From Caryophanales bacterium UBA1231 (lineage in GTDB: Bacteria; Bacillota_I; Bacilli_A; ML615J-28; CAG-313), in assembly GCA_002309035.1 (NCBI GenBank), contig DBWT01000013.1, positions 1 to 6,358 on the forward strand: a stretch of 6,358 nucleotides of DNA, given 5' to 3'. Position 1 is the first letter of the stretch, and each line of letters begins with the position of its first letter. Of the stretch, positions 6,045 to 6,358 are shown piece by piece. Below the pieces are notes generated by a model. It was not told the origin of the DNA, did not search any database, and saw nothing but the letters and a program-made list of their open reading frames with translations. The position numbers were made by a program, and so were the translations under genes.

Positions 6045-6358
6045 ATGAGTGATGTTAGACCAGAATCACTAAAAAGAATTACTACACTTGATGCCGCAAA
6101 AGAATTTGTGGATGCATCAGTTAAAGAATTAAAAGAACAAATTGGAAATAGTAAAGTATTACTTGCTTTATCTGGTGGTGTTGATTCATCAGTTACTGCT
6201 GCTTTACTTATTAAAGCAATTGGTAAAAATTTAGTATGTGTTCATGTTAATCATGGATTACTTCGTAAAAATGAATCAGCTGGTGTTATTAAAACATTCA
6301 AAGAAGAACTTGGTGCTACATTAATTTATGTTGATGCAGTTGATAGATTCTTAGATAA
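6045..6358 (+). CDS. guaA: GMP synthase, ATP-pyrophosphatase part (partial, runs off the window)
   Basis: First 104 residues of a protein that amidates XMP to GMP using ATP, the last step toward GMP. The PP-loop is LSGGVDSSV (42-50), an N-type ATP pyrophosphatase motif. Around it are GuaA hallmarks: [13 protein letters not shown] with [17 protein letters not shown] at 58-74, NES at 76-78, and VDAVDRFLD (96-104). Typical GuaA proteins have VDHGLLR or similar where this one has VNHGLLR. The protein begins about 20 residues before the domain, whereas ordinary bacterial GuaA has an N-terminal class I glutaminase domain first. A good RBS supports this start. The glutaminase may be encoded separately as in archaea, fused at the unseen C-terminus, or absent with ammonia as donor. 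It lies 2 bp after permease 2 and follows Xpt logically, since Xpt makes XMP. Other PP-loop enzymes (NadE, TilS) fit the GLLR and VDA-x-x-RFL motifs less well. Confidence 0.88.
   Translation, partial: MSDVRPESLKRITTLDAAKEFVDASVKELKEQIGNSKVLLALSGGVDSSVTAALLIKAIGKNLVCVHVNHGLLRKNESAGVIKTFKEELGATLIYVDAVDRFLD

Noticed and set aside
1..6358. Mobile element, CRISPR, defence system or phage gene
   Set aside because: I found no long direct or terminal inverted repeats, no spacer array and no transposase, integrase, nuclease or toxin motifs. Every gene fits purine uptake and salvage.

Overview
The window is a purine-salvage operon from a low-GC (roughly one third G+C by eye), probably Gram-positive and fermentative bacterium. 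Bacillota or a related uncultured gut lineage fits best. Supporting signs are strong AGGAGG-type ribosome binding sites, TAA stops on every gene that ends here, a lipobox on the binding protein, and a guanine riboswitch ahead of xpt. TGA is not read through in any gene, so the standard bacterial code fits. The exact taxon cannot be fixed from this sequence.

Layout, all on the + strand. Bases 3-119 may hold the tail of an unidentified upstream gene. A sigma-A type promoter (160-189) drives a leader RNA with a guanine-class purine riboswitch aptamer (209-273). Its expression platform is a Rho-independent terminator (323-349) and a mutually exclusive antiterminator (265-276 with 319-330). Then come xpt (xanthine phosphoribosyltransferase, 364-933), a BMP-family lipoprotein substrate-binding protein (952-2217), an intercistronic hairpin (2235-2258), a double-domain ABC ATPase (2293-3888), two BPD_transp_2-type permeases (3890-5056 and 5056-6042), and the start of a GMP synthase gene (guaA-like, 6045 to beyond the edge). 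The genes are tightly packed (75 bp, then 1 bp, a 1-bp overlap and 2 bp), so co-transcription is very likely.

How the genes work together (inference): the ABC transporter imports a purine, Xpt joins the base to PRPP to make XMP (or GMP from guanine), and GuaA aminates XMP to GMP. High guanine would bind the leader RNA, free the terminator and shut the operon off. The neighbours therefore point to a nucleobase, most plausibly xanthine or guanine, as the transported substrate. The family's better-known substrates are nucleosides. The transporter sits where many Bacillota carry the pbuX permease.

No mobile element, CRISPR array, tRNA/rRNA or phage gene is visible. I see no wholly new system. 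The points most worth checking are the GMP synthase that starts directly with its ATP-pyrophosphatase domain and lacks the N-terminal glutaminase domain, the nucleobase-ABC-transporter hypothesis, and the slightly divergent aptamer.
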